Assembly (NCBI RefSeq): GCF_003938655.1
Contig: NZ_RJJT01000023.1
Coordinates: 1 to 64,000 of the forward strand
Length of the DNA stretch: 64,000 nt
Reading direction: 5' to 3'
Source of the DNA: Rhizobium pisi
GTDB lineage: Bacteria; Pseudomonadota; Alphaproteobacteria; Rhizobiales; Rhizobiaceae
A program made the position numbers and the translations under genes. The notes beneath the pieces are model-generated. The model did no database searches. It saw only the letters and a program-made list of their open reading frames with translations, and was not told the DNA's origin. Below, piece by piece: positions 54,479 to 63,678 of this stretch; within the stretch, counting starts at the first letter, position 1, and the number at the start of each line of letters is the position of its first letter.

Positions 54479-56332
54479 ATGTCGATTTCAGATGCGATCT
54501 ACCGTCCCTTCGAAACCCTGATCCGGCCGCTCGATATTCCCTACCGGCCGCTGCCGTCGAAGGGGCCGGTGATGGTGCTTCTGCATTTCATCTCTATGTT
54601 TCGCGGCGTGCTGATTGCGCTGGCGCTGTGCTCCATGGTGTTCGAGGCGATCAACCTGACGATCGTCTGGGGGCTTTCGGTCATCGTCGATGGCGTGACG
54701 CAACAGGGTGCTTCCGTCTTCCTGCACAATGACTGGCTGCTGCTGACCGTTCTCGGATTACTGATCTTTCCGGTCATGCCGGTCGTTTCGTTCATGCTGA
54801 ACACGCTGAACTCGCATACATTGGGCATCGGCATGCCGGCTGCCATTCAGTGGCAGGGCCACAAGGCTGTCGAGCGGCAGGATCTTGCCTTCTTCCATGA
54901 TCTCTTTGCCGGTCAGGTTTCCTCGCGGCTGCAGCAGGTCTCTTCCGCCGTCCAGCAGCAGATCCTTGCCGCCTTCCAATCCATCCCGCGTTTCCTCATG
55001 CAACTGGTCGGCTCCGTGATCCTGCTCAGTGCGCTCGCCTGGCAGCTTGCCGTGCCTGTCATCGTCTGGATCGCGCTCAACCTCGCATTCACCGCCAGGG
55101 TCGTCCCCATTTTCGTCGAACGCTCGCGCCGCACCGCCAAGCAGCGCAGCCTCGTCGCCGGTGCCATCACCGATCTCTACACCAACATGCAGATGATCAA
55201 GCAGTTTGCGGCTGAGGACAGCGAGGCAGGCGCAATCCGGCGCGTCATAGAAAAGGCCGTGCGCACGCAACACAGCGAACAGCGGATCTATCGCTCGTCT
55301 GAGGTCGCCGTCGTCGTTTTCAACACGCTGCTGTGGCTCTCCATGCTGTCGATCGGATTTTCCGGCCTCGTCAAAGGCTTCCTCACGGTCGGCGAGTTCG
55401 TCGGCGCGGTCTATATCCTCCACCGGCTGTCGTCACAGATCTTCGTCTTCCTGCAGATGGGCCAGCAGATCTTCCAGGCGATCGGCACGATCAAGGATGC
55501 CATGCCAGTCATGACGACACCGCCGACGATCACCGACCGGCCGGAAGCCGGGGATCTCGTGGTTGAACGTGGCGAGATCCGTTTCGAGAAGGTCCATTTC
55601 GCCTACAACTCCGGCAAGCCCGTCATCTCAAGCCTGTCCCTGACGGTTCGATCAGGCGAGAAGGTCGGCCTCGTCGGCCTCTCAGGCGCCGGCAAGACGA
55701 CGCTCGCAAACCTGCTGCTGCGCTTCTACGACATCAAGGAGGGCGCGATCCTGATCGACGGGCAGGATATCCGCGCGGTCACCCAGGCAAGCCTCCGCCG
55801 CGCCATCGGCGTCATTGCCCAGGATGTCGCGCTGCTGCACCGATCGGTCGGCGACAATATCCGCTATGGGCGGCCGGAGGCCACGCGGGAAGAGATCGAA
55901 CGGGTGACGAAGATGGCGAGCGCCGATGTCTTCATCGCCGATCTTGCCGACGGTGAGGGCCGCAAGGGCTACGACGCCTTCGTCGGCGACCGCGGGATCA
56001 AACTGTCGGGTGGCCAGCGCCAGCGTGTCGCGATCGCCCGCGTGCTGCTAAAGGACGCGCCGATCCTGGTGCTCGATGAGGCGACCTCAGCCCTCGACAG
56101 CGAATCCGAAGCCGCCATCCAGGAAAGGCTGAACCTGGTCATGGAGGGAAAGACGGTGATCGCCATTGCCCACCGCCTTTCGACGATCGCCAGGATGGAC
56201 CGCATCGTCGTGCTCGATCGCGGCCGCATCGTGGAAGAAGGCAGGCCGGAGGAACTGGTCGAGCAGGACGGCCTGTTTGCCCGCCTGTGGAAACGCCAGA
56301 CCGGCGGCTTCATTCCCGAAGAGATCGATTGA
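54479..56332 (+). CDS. ABC transporter, fused membrane and ATPase domains (exporter type)
   Basis: A 617-residue half-transporter. About six membrane helices lie within residues 30-330. The ATPase domain follows: Walker A GLSGAGKTT near 399-407, signature KLSGGQRQRVAIARVLL near 507, Walker B ILVLDEATSALD near 527 and the switch His in AIAHRLSTIARMD near 562. It works as a homodimer or with a partner, exporting a lipid, peptide or drug-like compound. It belongs to the MsbA/ABCB-like group; the substrate is unknown. No strong ribosome site precedes the ATG. Confidence 0.92.
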   Translation: MSISDAIYRPFETLIRPLDIPYRPLPSKGPVMVLLHFISMFRGVLIALALCSMVFEAINLTIVWGLSVIVDGVTQQGASVFLHNDWLLLTVLGLLIFPVMPVVSFMLNTLNSHTLGIGMPAAIQWQGHKAVERQDLAFFHDLFAGQVSSRLQQVSSAVQQQILAAFQSIPRFLMQLVGSVILLSALAWQLAVPVIVWIALNLAFTARVVPIFVERSRRTAKQRSLVAGAITDLYTNMQMIKQFAAEDSEAGAIRRVIEKAVRTQHSEQRIYRSSEVAVVVFNTLLWLSMLSIGFSGLVKGFLTVGEFVGAVYILHRLSSQIFVFLQMGQQIFQAIGTIKDAMPVMTTPPTITDRPEAGDLVVERGEIRFEKVHFAYNSGKPVISSLSLTVRSGEKVGLVGLSGAGKTTLANLLLRFYDIKEGAILIDGQDIRAVTQASLRRAIGVIAQDVALLHRSVGDNIRYGRPEATREEIERVTKMASADVFIADLADGEGRKGYDAFVGDRGIKLSGGQRQRVAIARVLLKDAPILVLDEATSALDSESEAAIQERLNLVMEGKTVIAIAHRLSTIARMDRIVVLDRGRIVEEGRPEELVEQDGLFARLWKRQTGGFIPEEID

Positions 56333-56382
56333 GCGGAGCCGGAGCAGCCCGGCTTGACTCATCCAAGGGCAATCGGTATTGA

Positions 56383-56402
56383 TTGGGTAATCGATAACCC
56401 AA
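56383..56402. promoter_or_regulatory. Candidate LacI-family operator
   Basis: TTGGGT and ACCCAA flank ATCGAT in a 20-base palindrome with a single mismatched pair, 10 bases before the LacI-type start. The central CG and length fit LacI-family operators. It would control the regulator and the fructoside operon behind it. Confidence 0.65.
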
Positions 56403-56411
56403 AGATATAAC

Positions 56412-57416
56412 GTGACCGCTTCGCTCAACGACATAGCCGCCCGCGCAGGCGTTTCCGTCAAAACCGTGTCAGGCGCCTTGCATGGCGGCTCGGCGCGCAT
56501 GTCGGAGGAAACGCGCCAGCGGATAAAAGAGATCGCCGAGGAGCTCGGTTATGTCACCAACTTCGCCGCGCGCAGCATGCGGCAGGGCTGGATGCCGCTC
56601 GTCGGCCTTGTCGCCGACGATCTGATCACGTCACCTTTCGCGACGGAGATCATCAGGGGCCTCGACGGCGCCGTGCGCGCTGCCGATATGGCCGTCTTCG
56701 CCATGACGCTCAGCGGCCACCGCAGCGTGGGATCGATCCTCGACGAGATGCGGCGCTTTCGTCCGCGCGCGATTGCCTATGCCGCCATGTATCACAAGAG
56801 CGTCGATCTGCCGCCCGAATTTGCCGACACGGTCGGGGTCATGATCAACTGCCGGGATGCCAACGATCGCGTGACGTCTCTGGTGCCGGACGAGACAGGC
56901 GCGGCGATCGAGATCACGACCTACCTCATCGAGGCGGGCCGTCGCAATATCGCCTTCATCAACCTGCCGGGAATTCTCGCCGGTGAACTGCGCGAACTCG
57001 GTTTTCGCCAGGCGCTCGATCATGCCGGCATCGACGGAGCCGGCGCCGTCGTATTGCCGGCCGTTGACAAGACGATCTACAGCGACCGGGCACCGAGCCT
57101 CGTGCCCGCCCATGTGCACCATCTCATGAAGGGCCCCCGGCCTCCCGATGCCATCCTGTGCGGCAATGATCGCGTGGCCATGGAGGTCTATGCCGCGTTG
57201 CGCCGCTCGGGCGCGACCATTCCCGACGACGTCGCCGTTGCGAGCTTCGACAACCAGGTCGAGATCGCCTCGCGTCTCGATCCGCCGCTGACCACCATGG
57301 CGCTTCCCCACCGGGCCATGGGCCGCCAGGCCGCGCGAATCCTGCTTGCCGAAGACCGGGCTCCGGTCGGAGTGCAGAAACTGCCGTTCCAGCTGGTGGA
57401 GCGGGCATCCGTATGA
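56412..57416 (+). CDS. LacI-family repressor of the fructoside operon
   Basis: A 334-residue regulator with a GTG start at 56412. The helix-turn-helix and hinge are ASLNDIAARAGVSVKTVSGALHGGSARMSEETRQRIKEIAEELGYVTN (about 3-50). The periplasmic-binding-protein-like sensor domain follows (PLVGLVADDLITSPFATEIIRG; DAILCGNDRVAMEVYAALRRSG). It is the first gene of an operon with an ABC importer and a GH32 hydrolase, so the inducer is probably sucrose, fructose or a fructo-oligosaccharide. Confidence 0.9.
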   Translation: MTASLNDIAARAGVSVKTVSGALHGGSARMSEETRQRIKEIAEELGYVTNFAARSMRQGWMPLVGLVADDLITSPFATEIIRGLDGAVRAADMAVFAMTLSGHRSVGSILDEMRRFRPRAIAYAAMYHKSVDLPPEFADTVGVMINCRDANDRVTSLVPDETGAAIEITTYLIEAGRRNIAFINLPGILAGELRELGFRQALDHAGIDGAGAVVLPAVDKTIYSDRAPSLVPAHVHHLMKGPRPPDAILCGNDRVAMEVYAALRRSGATIPDDVAVASFDNQVEIASRLDPPLTTMALPHRAMGRQAARILLAEDRAPVGVQKLPFQLVERASV

Positions 57417-57438
57417 ATTGAAATAGGCCCATTCAATT
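57416..57438 (+). other. Inverted repeat between the repressor and transporter genes
   Basis: AATTGAA (57416-57422) and TTCAATT (57432-57438) form a 7-base stem with a 9-base loop in the 36-base gap. It sits just before the GAGGAGG ribosome site and could tune expression of the binding protein relative to the repressor. Confidence 0.4.
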
Positions 57439-57452
57439 GAGGAGGAATTCTA

Positions 57453-58742
57453 ATGGGTAAACGTTTACTTTGGTCTCTGGTCCTGCCTTTGGCGATGACC
57501 GCCACATGGGCGCATGCCGCCGACAAGGCCGTCATCCAGGTCATGCATCAGGGCGATCCCGGTTTTGTCGCCGCCTATGGCAAGGCCGCCGAACGGTTCG
57601 AGGCCGCCAATCCCGATGTCGACGTGCAGTTCATCTATGCGCCGCACGACGCCTATAACGAGAAGTTCAGCGCCGCCGTCATGGCCAAGCAGCTGCCCGA
57701 CGTCATGGAGCTCGATGCGCCGTTCCTCGCCAATTACGTCTGGTCGGGATATCTGCAGCCCATCAAGCCGCTGATCGACAAGGACCTCCTTGACGACATG
57801 ACGGAGTCCAACATCGCCCAGGGCACATACCCGATCGACAAGGACCTCTATGCGATCGGCCTGACCGACTCGTCGGTCGTTCTCTACGGCAACAAGAAAT
57901 ATCTCGAAGCCATCGGCGCCCGCATCCCGAAATCCGTCGACGATGCCTGGACGCGCGAGGAGTTCGAAACCTACCTCGAAAAGCTTTCCAAGCTCGACGG
58001 CGTGAAGTGGCCGATCGACACCTTCCGGGGCTACGGCATCAAGACCGAATGGATCACCTATGCCTATGGACCGATCCTGCAATCGGCCGGCTGCGATCTG
58101 ATCGACCGTAAGGCCTGGAAATCCGAGGGCACGCTCGACAGCGACGCCTGCGTCGATGCACTCGCCATGATGCAGAAATGGGTCAAGAACGGCTGGGTCG
58201 TGCCGCAGTCGGCAGGGACCAATCAGTTCTTCGCCGAAGGCAATCCGGCGGCGCTGGCGCTTGGCGGACACTGGGTCTATGCCGAAGCTGTTGCGGCCAT
58301 GAAGGACAATATCGTCGTGCTGCCGCTGCCCAAATTCGGCGCGAAGGCCGCGAGCCCGAACGGCACCTGGATCTGGGCGATCACCAAGACGTCGAAACAT
58401 CCCGATATCGCGGCCAAGTTCATCAGCTTCCTGCTAAAGGACAAGGAGTATCGGGCCTATGTCGCAAGCCAGTCCGGCTATCCCGGATTGAAGAGCTTCG
58501 CCGCCGAATCTCCGCTCTATGCTGACGGCGGCCCGATGGCCATTGCCTTTGAACAGGCGTCGAAGACGGCTGTCGCGCGCCCTCCGCATCCAGCCTATCC
58601 CACCATCACCTCCGCCTTCATGCAGGCGGTCGACGAGGTGTTCAATGGCGGCGATCCCAAGGAGGCGCTCACAACAGCCGCCAAGAAGATCGACGAGGAC
58701 ATCGCGGACAACGACGGATATCCGCCGTTCGGCGAAGAGTAA
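57453..58742 (+). CDS. ABC fructoside/sugar transporter, periplasmic binding protein
   Basis: A 429-residue family 1 solute-binding protein. The signal peptide ends near AHA/AD (residue 22). The mature protein starts KAVIQVMHQGDPGFVAAYGKAAERFEAANPDVDVQFIY, and GGHWVYAEAVAAM and SPNGTWIWAITKTSKHPD are family landmarks. The ATG follows GAGGAGGAATTC, a very strong ribosome site, in keeping with the need for an excess of binding protein. Linkage to a GH32 enzyme points to sucrose or fructo-oligosaccharides. Confidence 0.92.
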   Translation: MGKRLLWSLVLPLAMTATWAHAADKAVIQVMHQGDPGFVAAYGKAAERFEAANPDVDVQFIYAPHDAYNEKFSAAVMAKQLPDVMELDAPFLANYVWSGYLQPIKPLIDKDLLDDMTESNIAQGTYPIDKDLYAIGLTDSSVVLYGNKKYLEAIGARIPKSVDDAWTREEFETYLEKLSKLDGVKWPIDTFRGYGIKTEWITYAYGPILQSAGCDLIDRKAWKSEGTLDSDACVDALAMMQKWVKNGWVVPQSAGTNQFFAEGNPAALALGGHWVYAEAVAAMKDNIVVLPLPKFGAKAASPNGTWIWAITKTSKHPDIAAKFISFLLKDKEYRAYVASQSGYPGLKSFAAESPLYADGGPMAIAFEQASKTAVARPPHPAYPTITSAFMQAVDEVFNGGDPKEALTTAAKKIDEDIADNDGYPPFGEE

Positions 58743-58838
58743 TAAGCGTGATCGCTGCCGACAGGTCGACGCCCTGCGATGTCTCCGACGGACATCGCAG
58801 GGCAGGGCCGGCATCCCAGCTAGGAAAGGAGGAGCTGC

Positions 58839-59777
58839 ATGGTCATGCAACAATCAACATTATCGACACCAGTCCGAAAGGCTCCCGCCCGCCGGCATGA
58901 CAAGGGACGGCTGATGCAGGAAGCGGCCATGCTCGCGCCGGCCGTGATCCTGTTGACCATCTTTCTGATCGTGCCGTTCCTCCTGTCCTTCTGGACGTCC
59001 ATGACCAACCAGCCTCTGGTGCCCCGGCCGACGCCCGTCCGGTTCATCTGGTTCAACAACTTCATCCGTATCTTCCAGGACGACCTTTTCTGGACTGCCC
59101 TCTGGAACGTCTCGCGCTTCACCTTCTGGATCATTCCAGCGCAGTGCGGCCTTGCTTTCGCGACGGCGCTCCTGCTGCATCAGAAGCTGCCCTTCCGCAA
59201 TCTGCTGCGCGGCATGTTCTTCCTGCCGGCGATCACCTCGATGGTCGTGGTCTGCGTCATCTGGGGCACCCTGTTCCAGTATCCCACGGGGCCGTTCAAC
59301 CAGATCCTCGGCTTTCTCTCCGGCGGAGCGATCCAGCCGATCGATTGGCTCGGCGATCCGCAATGGGCGATGTTCTCGATCGTTCTGCTTTCGGCCTGGC
59401 AGGCCTACGGCTTCCAGATGATCGTCTACCTCGCGGGCCTTCAGGGCATCCCAGACGAACTCTATGACGCTGCGAAGATTGACGGCGCCAATGCGTTCCG
59501 GCGTTTCTGGCATGTCACGATGCCCGGCCTGCGGCCGACCCATGTCTTCGTCCTCGTGATCACGACCATCCAGGCGTTCAAGCTCTACACACAGGTCGCC
59601 ATCCTCACGCAGGGCGGACCGAAAAGCAGCACCGAGACAGTGGTGCATTACATGGTCCGCGCCGGCTTCGAAGAGCAAAAGATGGGCTATGCCTCGGCCG
59701 TCTCGGTCATATTGTTCGTGATCGTTCTCATTATCGCGCTGATCCAGCGCCAGCTCCTGAGGCGCTTCGATGTCTGA
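58839..59777 (+). CDS. ABC sugar transporter permease (MalF type)
   Basis: A 312-residue inner-membrane permease with about six hydrophobic segments. The EAA-type loop DAAKIDGANAFRRFWHVTMPGLRPT is near residue 210. The start follows AAAGGAGGAGCTGC. It overlaps the next permease by eight bases. Confidence 0.92.
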   Translation: MVMQQSTLSTPVRKAPARRHDKGRLMQEAAMLAPAVILLTIFLIVPFLLSFWTSMTNQPLVPRPTPVRFIWFNNFIRIFQDDLFWTALWNVSRFTFWIIPAQCGLAFATALLLHQKLPFRNLLRGMFFLPAITSMVVVCVIWGTLFQYPTGPFNQILGFLSGGAIQPIDWLGDPQWAMFSIVLLSAWQAYGFQMIVYLAGLQGIPDELYDAAKIDGANAFRRFWHVTMPGLRPTHVFVLVITTIQAFKLYTQVAILTQGGPKSSTETVVHYMVRAGFEEQKMGYASAVSVILFVIVLIIALIQRQLLRRFDV

Positions 59778-60663
59778 TATCGCTCTCTCGATCCAGCAGG
59801 CCCGCCTGGCGCGGCCTCTCTCGGCTGCACGGGTCCTTCGCCTCATCCAGGTGACCTGCATCTTCATCATCGCATTGGTGATCGTGTCTCCATTGCTGCT
59901 GCTGGTCGTGGCGAGCCTCAAGGACGACCGGTTCCAGATTCTGGCCGATATGGGCAGCTTCCGGGCCTTCTGGGTTTCGAACCCCACGCTGTCCAACTAT
60001 GCCGAGGTCGGCCACCTCTCAGGCGAACTCGCATTCGGACGCTATCTCGTCAACTCGCTGATCATTCTGATCACGACGGTCTGTTCCGGCCTGATCGTGA
60101 ATTCGATGGCCGGCTTCGTTCTGGCCTGGGGAACGTTCAGGGGCCGCGCCGTCATCCTGTCGATCGTGATTGCGCTTTATGTGATCCCGCAGGAAAGCAT
60201 TATCATGCCTCTCGTGATCATGGTCTCGCGGGCGGGAATGACCGACACCTTCGCGGTGCAGATCGTGCCCTGGGTCGCGAGCCCTCTCTATATCTTTCTG
60301 TTCTACCAGTTCTTTTCGCAGTTGCCGAAGGAGCTGCTGGAGGCCGCAGAGATCGACGGCGCATCCTTCTTCCGGGCCTATCGCTCGATTTTTCTGCCGC
60401 TCAGCCTGCCCGCACTGGCAACCGTATCGATCCTCATGGGCATCGAAACCTGGAACCAGTATCTCTGGCCGATCCTCGTCACCCAGACCGACTACGCCCG
60501 CCCGATTGCCGTCGCTATCGCGACCTTCTTCGGCCAGGACAGTATCTACTGGGATCGCGCGATGGCGGCTTCCGTTTTGATGATGATCCCGATCCTGGGG
60601 CTCTACCTCGCATTCCAGCGCTGGTTCGTGAGTTCCTTCATCGGCTCTGCCGTGAAAGGTTGA
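59770..60663 (+). CDS. ABC sugar transporter permease (MalG type)
   Basis: A 297-residue inner-membrane permease. The EAA loop is EAAEIDGASFFRAYRSIFLPLSLPAL near residue 192, and the ending FQRWFVSSFIGSAVKG is typical. It starts inside the end of the upstream gene and ends four bases before the GH32 start. No ATPase gene follows, unlike the sugar operon at 9-15 kb. Confidence 0.92.
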   Translation: MSDIALSIQQARLARPLSAARVLRLIQVTCIFIIALVIVSPLLLLVVASLKDDRFQILADMGSFRAFWVSNPTLSNYAEVGHLSGELAFGRYLVNSLIILITTVCSGLIVNSMAGFVLAWGTFRGRAVILSIVIALYVIPQESIIMPLVIMVSRAGMTDTFAVQIVPWVASPLYIFLFYQFFSQLPKELLEAAEIDGASFFRAYRSIFLPLSLPALATVSILMGIETWNQYLWPILVTQTDYARPIAVAIATFFGQDSIYWDRAMAASVLMMIPILGLYLAFQRWFVSSFIGSAVKG

Positions 60664-60667
60664 ATTG

Positions 60668-62377
60668 ATGACAAGCCAAGCAGTGACTCCGTCCCATGAA
60701 CGCGGGCCGGAGACGATCAGCGCCGTCCTGCCCGCGGGGGCCACGATCCACGTCTGGATCAAGGCCCGGCATGGCGCCGCGCCGGGAAGGCTGACCGCAC
60801 ATGTCGATGGCGATCCGGCCGGTGCTGTCGAAACGTCAAATCCCGATGAATTCGAGTTTCGGAAACTGAGGCTGGAAGGCGGCGGAGAAAGCGCATTTTC
60901 CTACGATCCCGTGACGACGGACGTCTCGGTTCTCTATGCCTTCCGTCAGTCCGGCGTTCTCGAAGAGGGCATTCGGCTGCTGCACATCAGGCCCTCCAAC
61001 GCCGCACCCGAAATCTCGGGCGGCTATCACTTCCGTCCGCCTTTCGGCTGGATGAACGATCCCAACGGCTTTGGAAGATTCGGCGGCAGGCTGCACCTGT
61101 TCTATCAGCACTATCCCCATAGCCTTCGGTGGAACAACATGCATTGGGGCCATGCCGTCTCGGACGATTATGTCAACTGGACGCATCTTCCGATCTTTCT
61201 TCCCCCCTCGGATGAACTCGCCGCGCGGGCCGATGGACGCGGCGGCGCATTTTCCGGCTCGGCGATCGCGCTCGATGGCGCCGGAATCCGCATCTTTTTC
61301 ACCGAGCATGTGAAGGGCCGGGAACCGGAGGAGCAGGTTCAGTTCACGGCCACCAGCCGCGATCTTGTCGACGTCGAACCGGCGAGCCTCATCCTGCCGG
61401 CGCGCCCCGCCGGGCTCGGCCTGACGACCGACTTCCGCGATCCCTATGTCTTCTTGGGGCCGGACGACAAATGGAAGATGCTGCTCGGCACGCGGGACCG
61501 CGAGGGCGGCGTCATCCTGCTCTATGAAACGGACGACCCGGCCGCGGCGGCGGGATGGACCTTCCTCGGAATCCTTCACCGGGAGAACCGCTTCGGGATG
61601 ACCGCCGCGGAGTGCCCCTGCATGGTTCCCCTCGACGGGCCTGCGAGCGACCCATCGACACGCTGGGCGCTAATCTTCGGCCTTCTCACAAGCCGCGATC
61701 CGGCAACGGGCCGGCGCAACATGACGCTTGCGAACGTCGGTCGTTTCGATGGCCGCAAATTCGTCGTGGAGTTCGAACAGGAGCTGGATTTCGGCACGGA
61801 TGCCTACGCTTTTCAAGCCTTCGTCGACAGTGGCGGCCCTGTCGGCATCGCATGGCTCGCCAACTGGACAGACATTTCGAAGGACATCGACATGCCGACC
61901 GCGATGACCTTGCCGCGCCGGCTGGCGTTGCGCGATGGGGCGCTGATCACGCCGCCGGTCGCTGCTGCAGAAAGCCTGCGGCGGCGCCGATTGAATGGCG
62001 AAGGTCTTCTGGACGGACGCACCGTCGATCTCGCCAACGGCTCCGTCGAGATCGTACTTGGTCTCAAGGAGGCGGGCAGTGCGTTCCGCCTCGTCTTCGA
62101 GCATCCCGAGGCAACCCTCGAGGTGCAGTTGAACGAGCACGGGCTGAGCATTCCCTTTTCCGCGGGCGCCAAGGCATCGCCCCGCTACATCGCCGCCGGC
62201 GCACGCCCATCCGCCATCCGAATTTTCCTCGATGCAGGCTCGATCGAGGTCTTCGCCGATGATGGCCGCTGGACGGGGACCAAGCGGCTCCCCGGCTTCA
62301 AGGGGGTAAGCTCGCTGCGTCTCGTCGCGCCCGCCGGCAATGTGCTCACCGCCGACATCTGGCAGCTCGCTCTTTGA
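60668..62377 (+). CDS. GH32 beta-fructofuranosidase (sucrose/fructan hydrolase)
   Basis: A 569-residue enzyme splitting terminal fructose from sucrose or fructans. The GH32 catalytic triad is visible: the nucleophile Asp131 in WMNDPNG (128-134), the stabiliser Asp258 in FRDP (256-259) and the acid/base Glu315 in AECP (314-317). There is no signal peptide, so it works in the cytoplasm on sugar brought in by the adjacent importer. The first 115 residues precede the usual GH32 start and look like an extra beta-rich domain. The C-terminal beta-sandwich includes LRIFLD-type segments (IRIFLDAGSIEVFADDGRW). The start is the ATG at 60668. Confidence 0.93.
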   Translation: MTSQAVTPSHERGPETISAVLPAGATIHVWIKARHGAAPGRLTAHVDGDPAGAVETSNPDEFEFRKLRLEGGGESAFSYDPVTTDVSVLYAFRQSGVLEEGIRLLHIRPSNAAPEISGGYHFRPPFGWMNDPNGFGRFGGRLHLFYQHYPHSLRWNNMHWGHAVSDDYVNWTHLPIFLPPSDELAARADGRGGAFSGSAIALDGAGIRIFFTEHVKGREPEEQVQFTATSRDLVDVEPASLILPARPAGLGLTTDFRDPYVFLGPDDKWKMLLGTRDREGGVILLYETDDPAAAAGWTFLGILHRENRFGMTAAECPCMVPLDGPASDPSTRWALIFGLLTSRDPATGRRNMTLANVGRFDGRKFVVEFEQELDFGTDAYAFQAFVDSGGPVGIAWLANWTDISKDIDMPTAMTLPRRLALRDGALITPPVAAAESLRRRRLNGEGLLDGRTVDLANGSVEIVLGLKEAGSAFRLVFEHPEATLEVQLNEHGLSIPFSAGAKASPRYIAAGARPSAIRIFLDAGSIEVFADDGRWTGTKRLPGFKGVSSLRLVAPAGNVLTADIWQLAL

Positions 62378-62392
62378 CCGCCGGGCGGGGCT

Positions 62393-63040
62393 CTACCAGC
62401 GGAGCAGGCGAGGGCCGGTGACGGCGCCGAGCGCGCCGGTGAGCAGGATGCCGAGCGAATACCAGATCAGCACGAAGGGCATGCCGTTCTCGGTGCAGAA
62501 CCAGGAATAGACCCAGGCGCCGGCCGCTCCCGCGGCAATTCCGGCGACGAATCCCGTCAGCCTGAGGTCCGCGGGCGCTGCGCGGCGCAGTGACCAGACC
62601 GTGCCGGCATAGACGGGCAGCGCGAAGCCAAAAATGAGGAACGGGCAATGGAGTGCCGAGGAGCCGAGGATCAGCACCCGGTAAGTCCCGGCCGGAGCCA
62701 TGATCAGCTGGATGGCTGCGACCGCAGCCATGGCGGCAAAGATCAAGGCGAGCCGGTCGAAAAAGCGTCCCTCGGAACCGTCAGGGCGGGATAGCCTGAA
62801 GACGGAGAGAAAGGCCGCGATGGCGATCAGCGCGTTATAGGCGGATTTGATCCAGAACACCGGCAGCGTCAGCGCATCAGGCATATCGACCCTGAGGCCT
62901 GGAATGGCCAGCATCATGAGCAGGGAGAGCCCGAGCGCCGGCAATATGCCGAGCGCGAGACTGCGGCGCAGCGCATGGCGCGGCACCGGCTTCAGGTCCC
63001 TGACCAGGCTTTCGATGATATCGTCCGTCTTTGTCATCAT
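62393..63040 (-). CDS. NrsF-type anti-sigma factor (DUF1109)
   Basis: A 215-residue membrane protein with six predicted helices after a short cytoplasmic N-terminus (TKTDDIIESLVRDLKPVPRHALRRSLALG). This layout and sequence are those of DUF1109/NrsF, the anti-sigma factor of Caulobacter SigF-type ECF sigma factors. Its start ATG overlaps the sigma-factor stop. It should hold the sigma factor at the membrane until a metal or redox signal arrives. It converges with the GH32 gene, 15 bases away. Confidence 0.87.
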   Translation of the reverse strand: MMTKTDDIIESLVRDLKPVPRHALRRSLALGILPALGLSLLMMLAIPGLRVDMPDALTLPVFWIKSAYNALIAIAAFLSVFRLSRPDGSEGRFFDRLALIFAAMAAVAAIQLIMAPAGTYRVLILGSSALHCPFLIFGFALPVYAGTVWSLRRAAPADLRLTGFVAGIAAGAAGAWVYSWFCTENGMPFVLIWYSLGILLTGALGAVTGPRLLRW

Positions 63041-63582
63041 GCGCCTCGCAATCTCTCGCCGAGCGCCTTGAGTGCCCGGTGGATGCCGACCTTTACCGCC
63101 GATTCGGACTGGCCGGTGCGGTTTGCGGTGTCGGTGACCGACTGGCCCTCCAGCTTCACCTGCCGGATCAGTTCCCGCTGTTTCGGCGACAAGCCGTCGA
63201 GCAACCGCTCGACATCCATGCGTGCCGTCAGCCTCTCCTCGCTGAAGTCGCTTTCGATCTCCTCGCCAAGCTCGGTCTCACCAAGCCTGCGCCCGCCGCG
63301 GCCGCGATGGTGGTCGATCAGCTTGTAGCGGGCGATCGAGAAGAACCAGGCCGTGAAAGGCCTTTCCCGGTCATAGGTGGACCGGCGGGAATGCAGTGCC
63401 AGCAATGTCTCCTGGACCAGGTCTTCCATATCCGCTTTCGCCGCCGCAGCCATCCTGCGGCCGTAATAGCCGACAAGCAGCGTCCGCAAGGCCGAAAGCA
63501 GACGGCGATAGGCTGCCTCATCCCCGTCAAGGGACAGAAGCATCAAAGCTTTCAGGGCTTCTTCCGAATGGGCTGATGTCAT
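63037..63582 (-). CDS. ECF sigma factor (SigF-like)
   Basis: A 181-residue ECF-type sigma factor. Region 2 is DMEDLVQETLLALHSRRSTYDRERPFTAWFFSIARYKLIDHHRGRG (about 51-96). Region 4 is LSPKQRELIRQVKLEGQSVTDTANRTGQSESAVKVGIHRALKALGERL. It is coupled to an NrsF-type anti-sigma gene and divergent from an MXKDX-repeat gene. Both promoters carry the GTAAC/CGAATG signature, so it probably activates itself and that gene. In Caulobacter the SigF system answers chromate and cadmium stress. Confidence 0.92.
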   Translation of the reverse strand: MTSAHSEEALKALMLLSLDGDEAAYRRLLSALRTLLVGYYGRRMAAAAKADMEDLVQETLLALHSRRSTYDRERPFTAWFFSIARYKLIDHHRGRGGRRLGETELGEEIESDFSEERLTARMDVERLLDGLSPKQRELIRQVKLEGQSVTDTANRTGQSESAVKVGIHRALKALGERLRGA

Positions 63583-63596
63583 GTTGTCGGAGAGTT

Positions 63597-63623
63597 CATT
63601 CGAAAAAGCGGCCGTTTGGTTAC
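63597..63623 (-). promoter_or_regulatory. Candidate ECF promoter of the sigma/anti-sigma operon
   Basis: On the minus strand GTAACC (63618-63623), a 15-base spacer and CGAATG (63597-63602) stand just upstream of the sigma-factor start. The same two elements occur at 63679-63706 facing the other way. Confidence 0.6.
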
Positions 63624-63678
63624 AGGGCGGATCAAAAACAATTCCGGTATCACAGCTCTATCACATAGGCGTGAGGCT

